From NCBI GenBank assembly GCA_017854675.1, contig JAFMHE010000006.1, forward strand, positions 1,807 through 42,886: a DNA stretch of 41,080 bases, written 5' to 3'. Positions 20,971 through 30,114 of this stretch are shown in pieces (position 1 is the stretch's first letter; each line of letters begins with the position of its first letter). A model generated the notes under the pieces. It was not told where the DNA came from, searched no databases, and saw only the letters and a list, made by a program, of their open reading frames with translations. The stretch is from Paracoccaceae bacterium. Its GTDB lineage: Bacteria; Pseudomonadota; Alphaproteobacteria; Rhodobacterales; Rhodobacteraceae. The position numbers and the translations under genes were made by a program.

Positions 20971-22140
20971 ATGCCTGTTGTTAACCGTATTGCAGATTTC
21001 AGCGCGGACATGACCGCATGGCGCCAGCACCTGCATACGATCCCTGAATTGGGGTTGGAATGCCACCAAACGGCCGCCTTTGTGGTCGAACGCCTGCGAG
21101 AGTTTGGTGTGGATGAACTGCATGAAGGGATCGCGACAACGGGCATCGTCGCGATTATCAACGGGCAAGGCGCGGGGCCAACGATTGGTCTGCGCGCCGA
21201 TATGGATGCGCTGCCGATCATGGAAGAAACCGGTGTGCCCTACGCCAGCACGCATCCCGGCAAGATGCATGCGTGTGGGCATGACGGGCATACGGCGATG
21301 TTGCTGGGAGCGGCCAAATATCTGGCAGAGACGCGGAATTTCTCTGGTAAGGTCGCGTTGCTGTTTCAACCAGCCGAAGAGGTTGGCGGCGGCGGTGAGG
21401 TGATGGTGCAGGAAGGCGTCATGGACCGGTTCGACATTAGCCAGGTCTATGCGCTGCACAATGCGCCTAACCTTGAGTTCGGGCGCTTTCACACGACGCC
21501 GGGGCCGATCATGGCGGCGGCAGATACGTTTACCATCAATTTGACGGGACGCGGCGGGCATGGTGCGCGGCCACATGATTGTATTGATCCGGTGGTGGCG
21601 GCCTGCGCGATTGTGCAGTCTTTACAAACGATTGTCAGCCGGAACACCGACCCGAAAGCGCAACTGGTGATCTCTACCACGCAGATCCACACAGGAACGA
21701 CCGACAATGTGATCCCCGAGGAGGTCTATATCAACGGCACGGTGCGCACCTTTGACAAAGACGTGCAGGCAATGGTCGTGCGGCGCATGCAGGCCATCGT
21801 GGACGGGCATGCGGCAAGCTATGATTTGACCGCAGAGTTGGATTTTGAGTACGGCTATCCACCCACCGTGAACGATGCGGCCAAGACCGATTTTGCGGTC
21901 GAGGTTGCGGGTGAAGTGGCTGGCGAAGCAGGGGTTGAAGCTGCGTTCCCGCCGGTGATGGGGGCAGAGGATTTTTCCTATATGCTGGAGGTGCGACCCG
22001 GTGCTTATCTGATGCTGGGGCAGGGCGAGGGTGCCGGCGTGCACCACGCCAAATACAATTTCAACGACGAGATTGCCCCGATTGGCGCGTCGTTTTTTGC
22101 GCGCATGGTTGAACGCGCGCAGCCTTTGGCGGGGTCCTGA
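20971..22140 (+). CDS. M20 family metallo-amidohydrolase (hippurate hydrolase-like)
   Basis: Start trimmed to MPVVNRIADFSADMTAWRQHLHTIPELGLE; GLRADMDALPI, MHACGHDGHTAMLLGAA, FQPAEEVGGGGEVMV, MGAEDFSYML. Confidence 0.92.
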   Translation: MPVVNRIADFSADMTAWRQHLHTIPELGLECHQTAAFVVERLREFGVDELHEGIATTGIVAIINGQGAGPTIGLRADMDALPIMEETGVPYASTHPGKMHACGHDGHTAMLLGAAKYLAETRNFSGKVALLFQPAEEVGGGGEVMVQEGVMDRFDISQVYALHNAPNLEFGRFHTTPGPIMAAADTFTINLTGRGGHGARPHDCIDPVVAACAIVQSLQTIVSRNTDPKAQLVISTTQIHTGTTDNVIPEEVYINGTVRTFDKDVQAMVVRRMQAIVDGHAASYDLTAELDFEYGYPPTVNDAAKTDFAVEVAGEVAGEAGVEAAFPPVMGAEDFSYMLEVRPGAYLMLGQGEGAGVHHAKYNFNDEIAPIGASFFARMVERAQPLAGS

Positions 22141-22143
22141 ACG

Positions 22144-23109
22144 ATGGGTTTGGAAGATGCCGCCGCACAGGTGGATCAGGCGTTTACGCGCGACGACCTG
22201 AAGGGGCCGAGTTTCGAGAATGCCTTTGGCGGGGCGACCTCGTTCTTGCGGCGCAAATATACCAAGGATTTGACGGGCGTGGATATCGCCGTCACGGGTG
22301 TGCCGTTCGATCAGGCCGTGACCAACCGCACGGGCACACGGCTGGGCCCGCGTGCCATCCGCGAGGCCAGCACCTTGCAACCTTACGATCCGCCTTACGG
22401 GTGGGATTTCGATGTGCTGAGCGAATTTGCCATCGCCGATTATGGTGATCTGGCGTTTGATTATGGGCATACGTCAAAGTTCCCCGCAGCCCTGACTGCG
22501 CATATCAAGGGCATATTGGACGCTGGTGCGGCCTCGGTCGTTTTGGGCGGGGACCACTATATCAGTTTTCCGATCCTCAAGGCATATGCCGAAAAGTACG
22601 GACCTATCAGTCTGTTACAGTTCGATGCTCATTCAGATACATGGCCCGATGACGACATGGACCGCATCGACCACGGCACGATGTTCTACAAGGCGGTAAA
22701 GTCGGGGATCGTCGATCCGCTAACTTCGGTGCAGGTGGGCATTCGCACGACAAATCCCGATACTTTGGGGGTCACAACCATTGATGCGCGCGAAGTTCAT
22801 GAAAAGGGACCACAAGCGGCAGTTGCCAAGATAAAACAGGTGCTTGGGGATCGTCCTTGTTATTTGACATGGGATATTGATGCGCTTGATCCGGCCTTTG
22901 CGCCCGGCACTGGCACGCCTGTCTGGGGGGGACTGACATCCGCGCAGGCGGCGATCATGCTGCGCGATCTGGCGGGGATCAATATTGTGGGCGGCGACGT
23001 TGTCGAAGTCTCACCGCCGTTTGACACAACCGGGGCCACAGCCATCGCAGGCGCGCATGTGGCGACAGAAATCCTATGCCTGCTGGGCCACCGGATGAGG
23101 ACCACATGA
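22144..23109 (+). CDS. Ureohydrolase, agmatinase (SpeB)-like
   Basis: 321 aa; GGDHYISFPI, QFDAHSDTW, DHGTMFYKAVKSGIVDP, TWDIDALDPAFAPGTGTPVWGG. Confidence 0.9.
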   Translation: MGLEDAAAQVDQAFTRDDLKGPSFENAFGGATSFLRRKYTKDLTGVDIAVTGVPFDQAVTNRTGTRLGPRAIREASTLQPYDPPYGWDFDVLSEFAIADYGDLAFDYGHTSKFPAALTAHIKGILDAGAASVVLGGDHYISFPILKAYAEKYGPISLLQFDAHSDTWPDDDMDRIDHGTMFYKAVKSGIVDPLTSVQVGIRTTNPDTLGVTTIDAREVHEKGPQAAVAKIKQVLGDRPCYLTWDIDALDPAFAPGTGTPVWGGLTSAQAAIMLRDLAGINIVGGDVVEVSPPFDTTGATAIAGAHVATEILCLLGHRMRTT

Positions 23110-24053
23110 GCGAGAAAAACCAACCCATCAGCGGCAATGATTTGGCGCGGTTCTCGGGGCCGAACACCTTTATGCGTCTGCCTGCGGTGAATGACCTTAA
23201 GGGGCTGGATGTGGCGATTTGCGGCATTCCGCTGGATATTGGCACGTCTTGGCGGTCAGGCACGCGGTTTGGGCCCAAAGAGGTGCGCAGCCAATCCGCG
23301 ATGTTGCGGCCTTATAATCTTGGTACCGGGGCGGCACCTTTTGACAGTTTGCAAGTCGCTGACATTGGTGATCTGGCGATCAACACGTTCTCGCTAAGTG
23401 ATAGTTTGCGTATTATTGCAGAGAGTTACGAGTCTATCTTAAACTATGACGTGATCCCGATGGCGATTGGCGGGGATCATTCGATCACGTTGCCGATCTT
23501 GCGCGCAATCGCCAAGCGGCACGGACCTGTTGCACTGGTCCATGTGGACGCCCATGCGGACGTGAACGACGAGATGTTTGGCGAACGCGAATGCCACGGC
23601 ACCGTGTTTCGCCGTGCACATGAAGAAGGGCTGATAAACCCCTCAAAAGTATACCAAGTTGGTCTGCGTGGTACAGGGTACTCTGTCGAGGATTTTGCCG
23701 AAGCTGCCGGTTGGGGATTTCAACAATTCCCGGCGCAAGAGCTATGGGGCCGCAGCCTGTCGACGCTGGGCGCCGAGATCAGGCGCGATATTGGCGATCT
23801 GCCGGTCTACGTGACTTATGACATCGACAGTCTGGACCCGGCCTTTGCCCCCGGTACGGGCACGCCGGAGATTGGCGGGCTGACGACACCCCAAGCGATG
23901 GAACTCATCCGCGCGCTCAAGGGGCTGAACATTGTCGGCGCCGATCTGGTTGAGGTATCGCCGCCCTATGATACCTCGGGCAATACTGCGCTGACGGGGG
24001 CAAATATCCTCTATGAGATGCTATGCGTTCTTCCGGGCGTTACGTATCGCTGA
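23106..24053 (+). CDS. Ureohydrolase, agmatinase/guanidinobutyrase-like paralog
   Basis: Start trimmed to MSEKNQPISGNDLARFSGPNTFMRLP; GGDHSITLPIL, HVDAHADVND, CHGTVFRRAHEEGLI, TYDIDSLDPAFAPGTGTPEIGG. Confidence 0.9.
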   Translation: MSEKNQPISGNDLARFSGPNTFMRLPAVNDLKGLDVAICGIPLDIGTSWRSGTRFGPKEVRSQSAMLRPYNLGTGAAPFDSLQVADIGDLAINTFSLSDSLRIIAESYESILNYDVIPMAIGGDHSITLPILRAIAKRHGPVALVHVDAHADVNDEMFGERECHGTVFRRAHEEGLINPSKVYQVGLRGTGYSVEDFAEAAGWGFQQFPAQELWGRSLSTLGAEIRRDIGDLPVYVTYDIDSLDPAFAPGTGTPEIGGLTTPQAMELIRALKGLNIVGADLVEVSPPYDTSGNTALTGANILYEMLCVLPGVTYR

Positions 24054-24111
24054 ACATGCGGGACGCGCCGCGGGGAGTTAACTCGGAAAGATGATGCAGG
24101 GGAGATTGCGG

Positions 24112-24543
24112 ATGGTATTCTGGATTCTGGTTTTAGGGGTGGTCGGGCTTGTGGCCTTTATCCGGCTTGCGCCGCATGATGTTGAGCGGTGGCACCGGCA
24201 ATCCAGTGCCAGCGGTATGGGCGAAATCCGGTCTGCATCCGGCTTTGTCTGGCGTCAGGCGGTTGACGGGGATGGCACAGATCTGCTGCGGAAACTGGAT
24301 GCCGCCGCCACAGCGACACCTCGGACAACGCGGCTGACAGGGTCTGTCGAGGACGCAAAGATCACTTATATCACCCGTTCCCGTATCATGGGTTTCCCGG
24401 ACTACGCGACGATTGGCCTGTATGAGGGGCCGGTCGCGGATGGAACAGGGCGATATCTGGAAATCAACAGCCGCCTGCGCTTTGGCAAATCAGATCTGGG
24501 GGTAAACCGTCAACGCGTTAAAGGCTGGCTCAGCGCGCTCTAG
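24112..24543 (+). CDS. DUF1499 family protein
   Basis: 143 aa if started at MVFWILVLGVVGLVAFIRLAP (alternative ATG at 24091); ITYITRSRIMGFPDYATIGLYEG and SRLRFGKSDLGVNRQRVKGWL resemble DUF1499. Confidence 0.8.
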   Translation: MVFWILVLGVVGLVAFIRLAPHDVERWHRQSSASGMGEIRSASGFVWRQAVDGDGTDLLRKLDAAATATPRTTRLTGSVEDAKITYITRSRIMGFPDYATIGLYEGPVADGTGRYLEINSRLRFGKSDLGVNRQRVKGWLSAL

Positions 24544-24777
24544 GCTGGAAGACAGGCAGCCCTGTTGCACCTCGCGCCACATTGGCACGTTCAGCGACAT
24601 CTGGCATTGCGCCATGAACATACGGCCATCCACTTGCAGACAGATTGTTTCCCCGATTTCGATGCGGTTATGGTTGCGGTCGGTGCAATAGCAGTCGACG
24701 GTCTTGCCGCTGGGATATGTGCCGTCAGCGGCGGCGGGCAGGGCCAGCAGACAGGCAAGGAGAATGATGCGTTTCAT
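24490..24777 (-). CDS. Small secreted cysteine-containing protein of unknown function
   Basis: Start trimmed to MKRIILLACLLALPAAADG (signal peptide); five Cys in the mature region (CYC, ICL, QCQ, GCL). Confidence 0.65.
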   Translation of the reverse strand: MKRIILLACLLALPAAADGTYPSGKTVDCYCTDRNHNRIEIGETICLQVDGRMFMAQCQMSLNVPMWREVQQGCLSSSLERAEPAFNALTVYPQI

Positions 24778-24871
24778 GTCAGGCTTGTTGGTTGCTTCAT
24801 GGATACAGCATAGCACACCGCAGGCCTTGACCAAAGCACTTCCATAAGCGACAGGATGTCCCATGATACCC

Positions 24872-25918
24872 ATGGACCGCCTTGAACAGATTTCCCAGCG
24901 CTTTCAGTTTCTGGAGGCGTCGATGGCTGCGGGATCTGATGGGGCTGATTTTGCAGCGCTTGCAAAAGAATATTCCGATTTGCGCCCGTTGGTAGAGCAG
25001 ATCGACGCCTACAAGCAGTTGCGCCGCGATATGGACGACGCGCAAACCATGCTGCATGACCCCGAGATGGCAGAGCTTGCCCGAGAGGAATTGCCCGCGC
25101 TGAAAGCGGCGATACCGAAGGCAGAAGCCGCCCTGCAACTGGCGTTGTTGCCGCGCGATGCGGCAGATGCAAAACCCGCAATGCTGGAGATCAGACCCGG
25201 AACCGGCGGGGATGAGGCCGCGTTGTTTGCCGCAGATTTGCTGCGGATGTACCAACGCTATGCAGAGGCGCGGGGCTGGGGTTTCGATCTGATCGAAGCG
25301 CAGATGACTGAACTGGGCGGCGTCAAGGAAGTGGTGGCGCATATCACCGGCCAGAACGTTTTTGCCCGGCTCAAATTTGAAAGCGGTGTGCACCGCGTCC
25401 AACGCGTGCCAACCACCGAATCCGGTGGGCGCATTCATACCTCTGCCGCGACCGTTGCGGTCCTGCCAGAGGCCGAAGACGTAGATATCGAGATCAACGC
25501 CAATGATTTGCGGATTGATACGATGCGGTCGTCCGGCGCGGGGGGGCAGCACGTTAACACCACCGATTCTGCCGTGCGGATCACGCATTTGCCCACCGGT
25601 CTGGTTGTCACCAGTTCCGAAAAGTCGCAGCACCGCAACCGCGACAAGGCGATGCAGGTTCTCAAGGCGCGGCTTTATGATCTGGAACGCAGCCGGGTGG
25701 ACAGCGAACGCTCTGCTGACAGGGCCGCGCAAGTCGGCTCGGGGGATCGTTCAGAGCGGATCAGGACCTATAATTTCCCGCAAGGGCGGATGACCGACCA
25801 CCGGATCAACCTCACGCTTTACCGGCTGGATGCGGTGATGCAGGGCGATCTGGATGAGATTGTCGATGCGCTGACCGCTGATGCTCAGGCGCGGATGTTG
25901 GCAGAGATGAACGCATGA
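24872..25918 (+). CDS. prfA: Peptide chain release factor 1
   Basis: [89 protein letters not shown] may begin at 24863. Confidence 0.97.
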   Translation: MDRLEQISQRFQFLEASMAAGSDGADFAALAKEYSDLRPLVEQIDAYKQLRRDMDDAQTMLHDPEMAELAREELPALKAAIPKAEAALQLALLPRDAADAKPAMLEIRPGTGGDEAALFAADLLRMYQRYAEARGWGFDLIEAQMTELGGVKEVVAHITGQNVFARLKFESGVHRVQRVPTTESGGRIHTSAATVAVLPEAEDVDIEINANDLRIDTMRSSGAGGQHVNTTDSAVRITHLPTGLVVTSSEKSQHRNRDKAMQVLKARLYDLERSRVDSERSADRAAQVGSGDRSERIRTYNFPQGRMTDHRINLTLYRLDAVMQGDLDEIVDALTADAQARMLAEMNA

Positions 25919-26751
25919 GCACGGCAGCGCAGGCAATGGCTGCGGCTGCTGCAAGGCTGCGCGCGGCGGGCGTACCTGATCCTGCGCGGGATGCCCGGAT
26001 GTTGCTGGCGCATGCAGCGTCGGTGGATGCGGCACGGGTCACGTTGATCGCACCCGAAGAAATCGCGCCCGAAATCGCGGAGCGGTTTGAAAACCTGATC
26101 GCGCTGCGTGCCGTGCGCGTGCCGGTGTCGCAATTAATCGGCGTACGCGCATTTTATGGCCGCGAATTCCACATCAGCCGCGAGGTGCTGGACCCGCGAC
26201 CCGAGACAGAGACCCTGATTGATCTGGCCTTGAACACGGCCTTTTCGCGCGTGCTTGATCTGGGAACAGGGTCGGGGTGTATCCTTGTCACGCTGTTGGC
26301 GGAACGGCCCGATGCAACCGGTCTGGGCGTGGATCTGTCAGAGGAAGCCTGCCTGCAGGCCAGCGCCAATGCGGTGCAACATGGCGTACAAGACCGTGCG
26401 CAAATTATGCAATCGGATTGGTTTGAGCGGGTCGAAGGGCGCTTTGATCTGATTGTGTCGAACCCGCCCTACCTTGCCGCAACCGAAATGGCAGATGTCG
26501 CGCCCGAGTTGCGCGATCACGAGCCGCATATGGCGCTGACCGATGGTCTGGACGGGCTGTCTGTCTACCGGATCATCGCGGCCACGGCCCAAGGGTATCT
26601 GACGGCACAAGGCCGCGTCATGGTAGAGATCGGCTGGCAACAGGGGTCGGATGTTGTCGCGATTTTCGAAAACGCGGGCTGGGGCGAGGTGACGTTGAGC
26701 CATGATCTGGATGGCCGCGCGCGCGTCGTATCAGCGGCCAGACCAGCATAA
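25915..26751 (+). CDS. prmC: Release factor glutamine methyltransferase PrmC/HemK
   Basis: 278 aa; [30 protein letters not shown] overlap with prfA. Confidence 0.96.
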   Translation: MSTAAQAMAAAAARLRAAGVPDPARDARMLLAHAASVDAARVTLIAPEEIAPEIAERFENLIALRAVRVPVSQLIGVRAFYGREFHISREVLDPRPETETLIDLALNTAFSRVLDLGTGSGCILVTLLAERPDATGLGVDLSEEACLQASANAVQHGVQDRAQIMQSDWFERVEGRFDLIVSNPPYLAATEMADVAPELRDHEPHMALTDGLDGLSVYRIIAATAQGYLTAQGRVMVEIGWQQGSDVVAIFENAGWGEVTLSHDLDGRARVVSAARPA

Positions 26752-26806
26752 AGTGGCCCGGATTCACGATTTTTCATAATTTGCGCCAATTTGAAGCAGT
26801 TTGTCC

Positions 26807-26836
26807 TTGCCGTGGCGGGTGTGGCATGCTTATTCA
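26807..26836 (+). promoter_or_regulatory. Weak promoter-like element upstream of DUF4167 gene
   Basis: TTGCCG - 18 nt - TATTCA in the 220-nt intergenic region. Pattern only. Confidence 0.2.
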
Positions 26837-26971
26837 GAGGTGTTGCTGCGGTCGATGCTTTCATGGTCCCGCGCGGCATTATGCCCAACAACTCGCTTAA
26901 CCGGCTTAGTATGTGACCGTCTAACGGCCTCCGGTTTTTAAGAAAACAGCACCAAAGGCTGACATCATTTC

Positions 26972-27652
26972 ATGAAATCCACCAGATCCCGGTCCCGGTC
27001 CAAAAATAACCGCAACCGTCCGCAAAACAGTGGCGGCAACGTCGTTAACCGCGTTTTCGACAGCTCAGGCCCTGAGGGCAAGGTGCGTGGCACCCCCAGT
27101 CAGGTGATTGAGAAATACAATCAGCTTGCCCGTGATGCCACGCTGAGCAATGACCGCGTCGCGGCAGAAAATTTTCAGCAGCACGCTGAGCATTATCTGC
27201 GCATGCTGTCAGAAGCACAGCGCGAAATTGACGAACGCCGCGAAGAGCAGGAGCGCCAGAACCGCGAACGCCAAGCCGAGCGCGACCGCGAGCGCACCGA
27301 ACGTCAGGAACGTGATGGCGCGCAGGGCGGTCATCAGAACAATGGCAATGATCAGGGTGGTAACGATACGTCTCGCAATGATCATGGCCAGAATGAACAA
27401 GGTCACAGAGACCACAGCGAGAAAGATCATGGCCAAAAAGATCATAGCCAGTCAGAGCAGCCGGACACGCGCCACAACCAACAGCCTCAGTCCGCGCCGG
27501 AACCTGCGCAATCGTCTGATGATAGCGGTCTGGTCGACACCCCCGAGAGCAAGCCAAAGCCAAAGCGCGCACCGCGCCGCAAGCCCAAGCCGAAACCCGA
27601 TACGCCGCCAGAGGCATCCGGTGGGGGCGATCAGCCCGAAGCTGCAGAATAG
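26972..27652 (+). CDS. DUF4167 domain protein with low-complexity polar tail
   Basis: MKSTRSRSRSKNNRNRPQNSGGNVVNRVFDSSGPEGKVRGTPSQVIEKYNQLARDA...; followed by His/Asn/Gln/Asp-rich and Pro/Lys-rich regions. Confidence 0.85.
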   Translation: MKSTRSRSRSKNNRNRPQNSGGNVVNRVFDSSGPEGKVRGTPSQVIEKYNQLARDATLSNDRVAAENFQQHAEHYLRMLSEAQREIDERREEQERQNRERQAERDRERTERQERDGAQGGHQNNGNDQGGNDTSRNDHGQNEQGHRDHSEKDHGQKDHSQSEQPDTRHNQQPQSAPEPAQSSDDSGLVDTPESKPKPKRAPRRKPKPKPDTPPEASGGGDQPEAAE

Positions 27653-27660
27653 AACCAGAC

Positions 27661-27690
27661 AAGGCCTCGCATCAGCGGGGCCTTTTTTCC
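27661..27690 (+). terminator. Rho-independent terminator after DUF4167 gene
   Basis: AAGGCCTCGC-ATCA-GCGGGGCCTTTTTT, 10-bp stem with one G.T wobble and T-run. Confidence 0.9.
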
Positions 27691-27698
27691 AAGATGCG

Positions 27699-28295
27699 TT
27701 AGTCTTGAGACAGGTCGGCGGGCAAAGGCACGACAGATGTATCCGGGCGCTGCGCATAGCGAATTTGCCCTTTTGCGCGCAACACGTCCGTACGGGGTTT
27801 CCATGTATAGCGCGCGTCGCCGTGGACCGGAGCCCAGAACAATTTGCCACCGTGCCGCCAAGGGTCGAGGACCACGCCGTCTTGCATCAAGGTGCCCTTG
27901 GCTTTGATCACGGCGGTGCTGTGTTCAATCAGGAACCGGCTTTCGGAATTGGCAATCGCGCGGGTCAACTCCAGCGTGGTAAAGCCTTCGGCGTTCAGGC
28001 GGCGTTCCATGTCTTCTGCCCAATGATAGCATAGCCCGCGCGGGCGCAAACCTGCGTTGACCTTGGCGTTGTGGATCAAGGGAGGGTCAGTGATCTGGTA
28101 TTCCTGCGCCAGTTGCCGACTGTAGGCAAAAGAGATTTGTGCCGCGCGCGCCGCCTCGGCCGCATCAACATCCGGGGACAGGGCGGCAATGGCCTGTGCC
28201 AATGCTGTGATGTCTGGGGGCGTGGCGCGGGTCGGCACCGAAGGGGCGCAAGCCGCAAGCAAAAGCATCACGCCGAGCAGCAGAACCTGCCTCAT
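27699..28295 (-). CDS. Putative lipoprotein with transglutaminase-like Cys/His/Asp arrangement, unknown function
   Basis: 198 aa; lipobox LAAC (C16); [10 protein letters not shown] (C89), IEHSTAVI (H125), VVLDPW (D144); ATGA overlap with rsmA. Confidence 0.85.
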   Translation of the reverse strand: MRQVLLLGVMLLLAACAPSVPTRATPPDITALAQAIAALSPDVDAAEAARAAQISFAYSRQLAQEYQITDPPLIHNAKVNAGLRPRGLCYHWAEDMERRLNAEGFTTLELTRAIANSESRFLIEHSTAVIKAKGTLMQDGVVLDPWRHGGKLFWAPVHGDARYTWKPRTDVLRAKGQIRYAQRPDTSVVPLPADLSQD

Positions 28296-29143
28296 GCGGC
28301 GCGGGCTGCGGCGACCTGTCTTGCCAGCGCGCAGAACCCTTCAAGGGGGATTTGTTCGGCGCGGTCTGTGGGTTTCAAACCGGCCGCGACAAGCAGGTCT
28401 TCGATGTTGGGCGCGATCCCCTTGAGAGAGGCGCGCAGCATCTTGCGGCGTTGGTTGAAACCCGCAGCCACGACTTGGTTCAGCACGGCGGCATCCGCAG
28501 GAAAGCGGGGCTCCGGCAATGCGGTCAAATGCACCACGGCAGAAGAAACCTTGGGCGGCGGCGTAAAGGCACTGGGCGGCAGGTGCATGACGATACGCGC
28601 ATCGGCCCGCCATTGGGCAAGGATGGCAAGCCGCCCGTAGGTCTTTGACCCCGGGGGCGCCACGATACGTTCGGCAACTTCGCGCTGGAACATCAAGGTC
28701 AGGCTTTCCCAGAACGGCGGCCACGTGGGCGGCGTCAGCCAGCGCACCAACAGCTCTGTCCCCACATTATAGGGCAGGTTCGCGGCAACACGGATCGGGG
28801 GTGTCAGATGCGCCAGCGGGTCAATCTCAAGCGCGTCGCCCTCAATCACCGTCAGACGTCCCGGATAGGCGTCGGCGATCTCGGCCAATGCGGACAGACA
28901 ACGGGGGTCTTTTTCGATGGCAAGCACACGGCGCGCACCCTCAGACAGCAGGCCGCGCGTCAGCCCGCCGGGGCCGGGGCCGATTTCCAGCACGTCACAA
29001 GCGGTGACATCGCCCGCCTGGCGCGCAATTTTCGCCGTCAGGTTCAGGTCCAGAAGAAAGTTCTGGCCCAGTGACTTGCGCGCAGATAGCCCGTGTGTGG
29101 CAATCACATCGCGGAGCGGCGGAAGGGCATCAATGCCGCTCAT
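28292..29143 (-). CDS. rsmA: 16S rRNA dimethyladenosine transferase RsmA/KsgA
   Basis: [60 protein letters not shown]. Confidence 0.96.
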   Translation of the reverse strand: MSGIDALPPLRDVIATHGLSARKSLGQNFLLDLNLTAKIARQAGDVTACDVLEIGPGPGGLTRGLLSEGARRVLAIEKDPRCLSALAEIADAYPGRLTVIEGDALEIDPLAHLTPPIRVAANLPYNVGTELLVRWLTPPTWPPFWESLTLMFQREVAERIVAPPGSKTYGRLAILAQWRADARIVMHLPPSAFTPPPKVSSAVVHLTALPEPRFPADAAVLNQVVAAGFNQRRKMLRASLKGIAPNIEDLLVAAGLKPTDRAEQIPLEGFCALARQVAAARAA

Positions 29144-30114
29144 GTCGCTTGCGCCATTTTGTAGGCCAGCCGGATCGCCTCGACCATGCTGGTCGGGTTC
29201 GCGATGCCCTTGCCCGCAATATCAAACGCTGTGCCGTGGTCGGGCGAGGTGCGGATGAATGGCAGGCCAAGGGTGACGTTGACGCCTTTGTCAAAGTCCA
29301 GTGTTTTGATCGGGATCAAGGCTTGATCGTGATACATCGCAATGGCCGCGTCATACCGCGCGCGGGCGGCAGCATGAAACATCGTGTCGGCGGGCAGGGG
29401 ACCGGTCAGGTTGTACCCTTCCGCCCGCATGTCAGAGATCAGCCCGGCGATCCAATCGACCTCTTGGGTGCCCATCGCACCCCCTTCGCCGGCATGGGGG
29501 TTCAGACCGGCCACGGCAAGGCGGGGGGTTGGCACACCAAACTGTTCTTGCAAACCGTTATGGGTGATCTCGATCACCCGCCGCAGGCCCTTGGGGGTCA
29601 GTTCATGCGCTACCTGATCCAGCGCGATGTGGATTGTTGCAGGCACAACGCGCAACTGGTCCGAGGCCAGCATCATCACCACATCCTCCACGCCCGCAAG
29701 CGCGGCGAGATATTCGGTATGGCCCGGATAGGCGAAATCCGCCCCGTCCTTGAGCGCTTTTTTGTGGATCGGTGCCGTGCAAAGCGCAGATGCCTGGCCG
29801 TCCGTCACAAGGCGCACGGCGCGGGCGATGACTTCAATCACATGGGCGGCATGCGACGGATCGGGTTGGCCCGGTGTGACCGCGCTGCCAAAATCATGCA
29901 CCAGCACGGGCAGAGCGTCTTTGCCGACGGACGCTGCCGCCGCCGCATCATCGACCACCAAGTAGGGCAGGTCTGCAGGCAAATGGCGCGGGTCGCCCAG
30001 CCAGAGAATGGGCACTTCGTCCTTCAACAACGCCCATGCGCGGGCCGCAACTTCGGGTCCGATCCCGGCAGGTTCACCGCAGGACAGGATAACCGGCAAA
30101 GGGGTATTGCTCAT
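29140..30114 (-). CDS. pdxA: 4-hydroxythreonine-4-phosphate dehydrogenase PdxA
   Basis: [87 protein letters not shown]. Confidence 0.97.
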   Translation of the reverse strand: MSNTPLPVILSCGEPAGIGPEVAARAWALLKDEVPILWLGDPRHLPADLPYLVVDDAAAAASVGKDALPVLVHDFGSAVTPGQPDPSHAAHVIEVIARAVRLVTDGQASALCTAPIHKKALKDGADFAYPGHTEYLAALAGVEDVVMMLASDQLRVVPATIHIALDQVAHELTPKGLRRVIEITHNGLQEQFGVPTPRLAVAGLNPHAGEGGAMGTQEVDWIAGLISDMRAEGYNLTGPLPADTMFHAAARARYDAAIAMYHDQALIPIKTLDFDKGVNVTLGLPFIRTSPDHGTAFDIAGKGIANPTSMVEAIRLAYKMAQAT

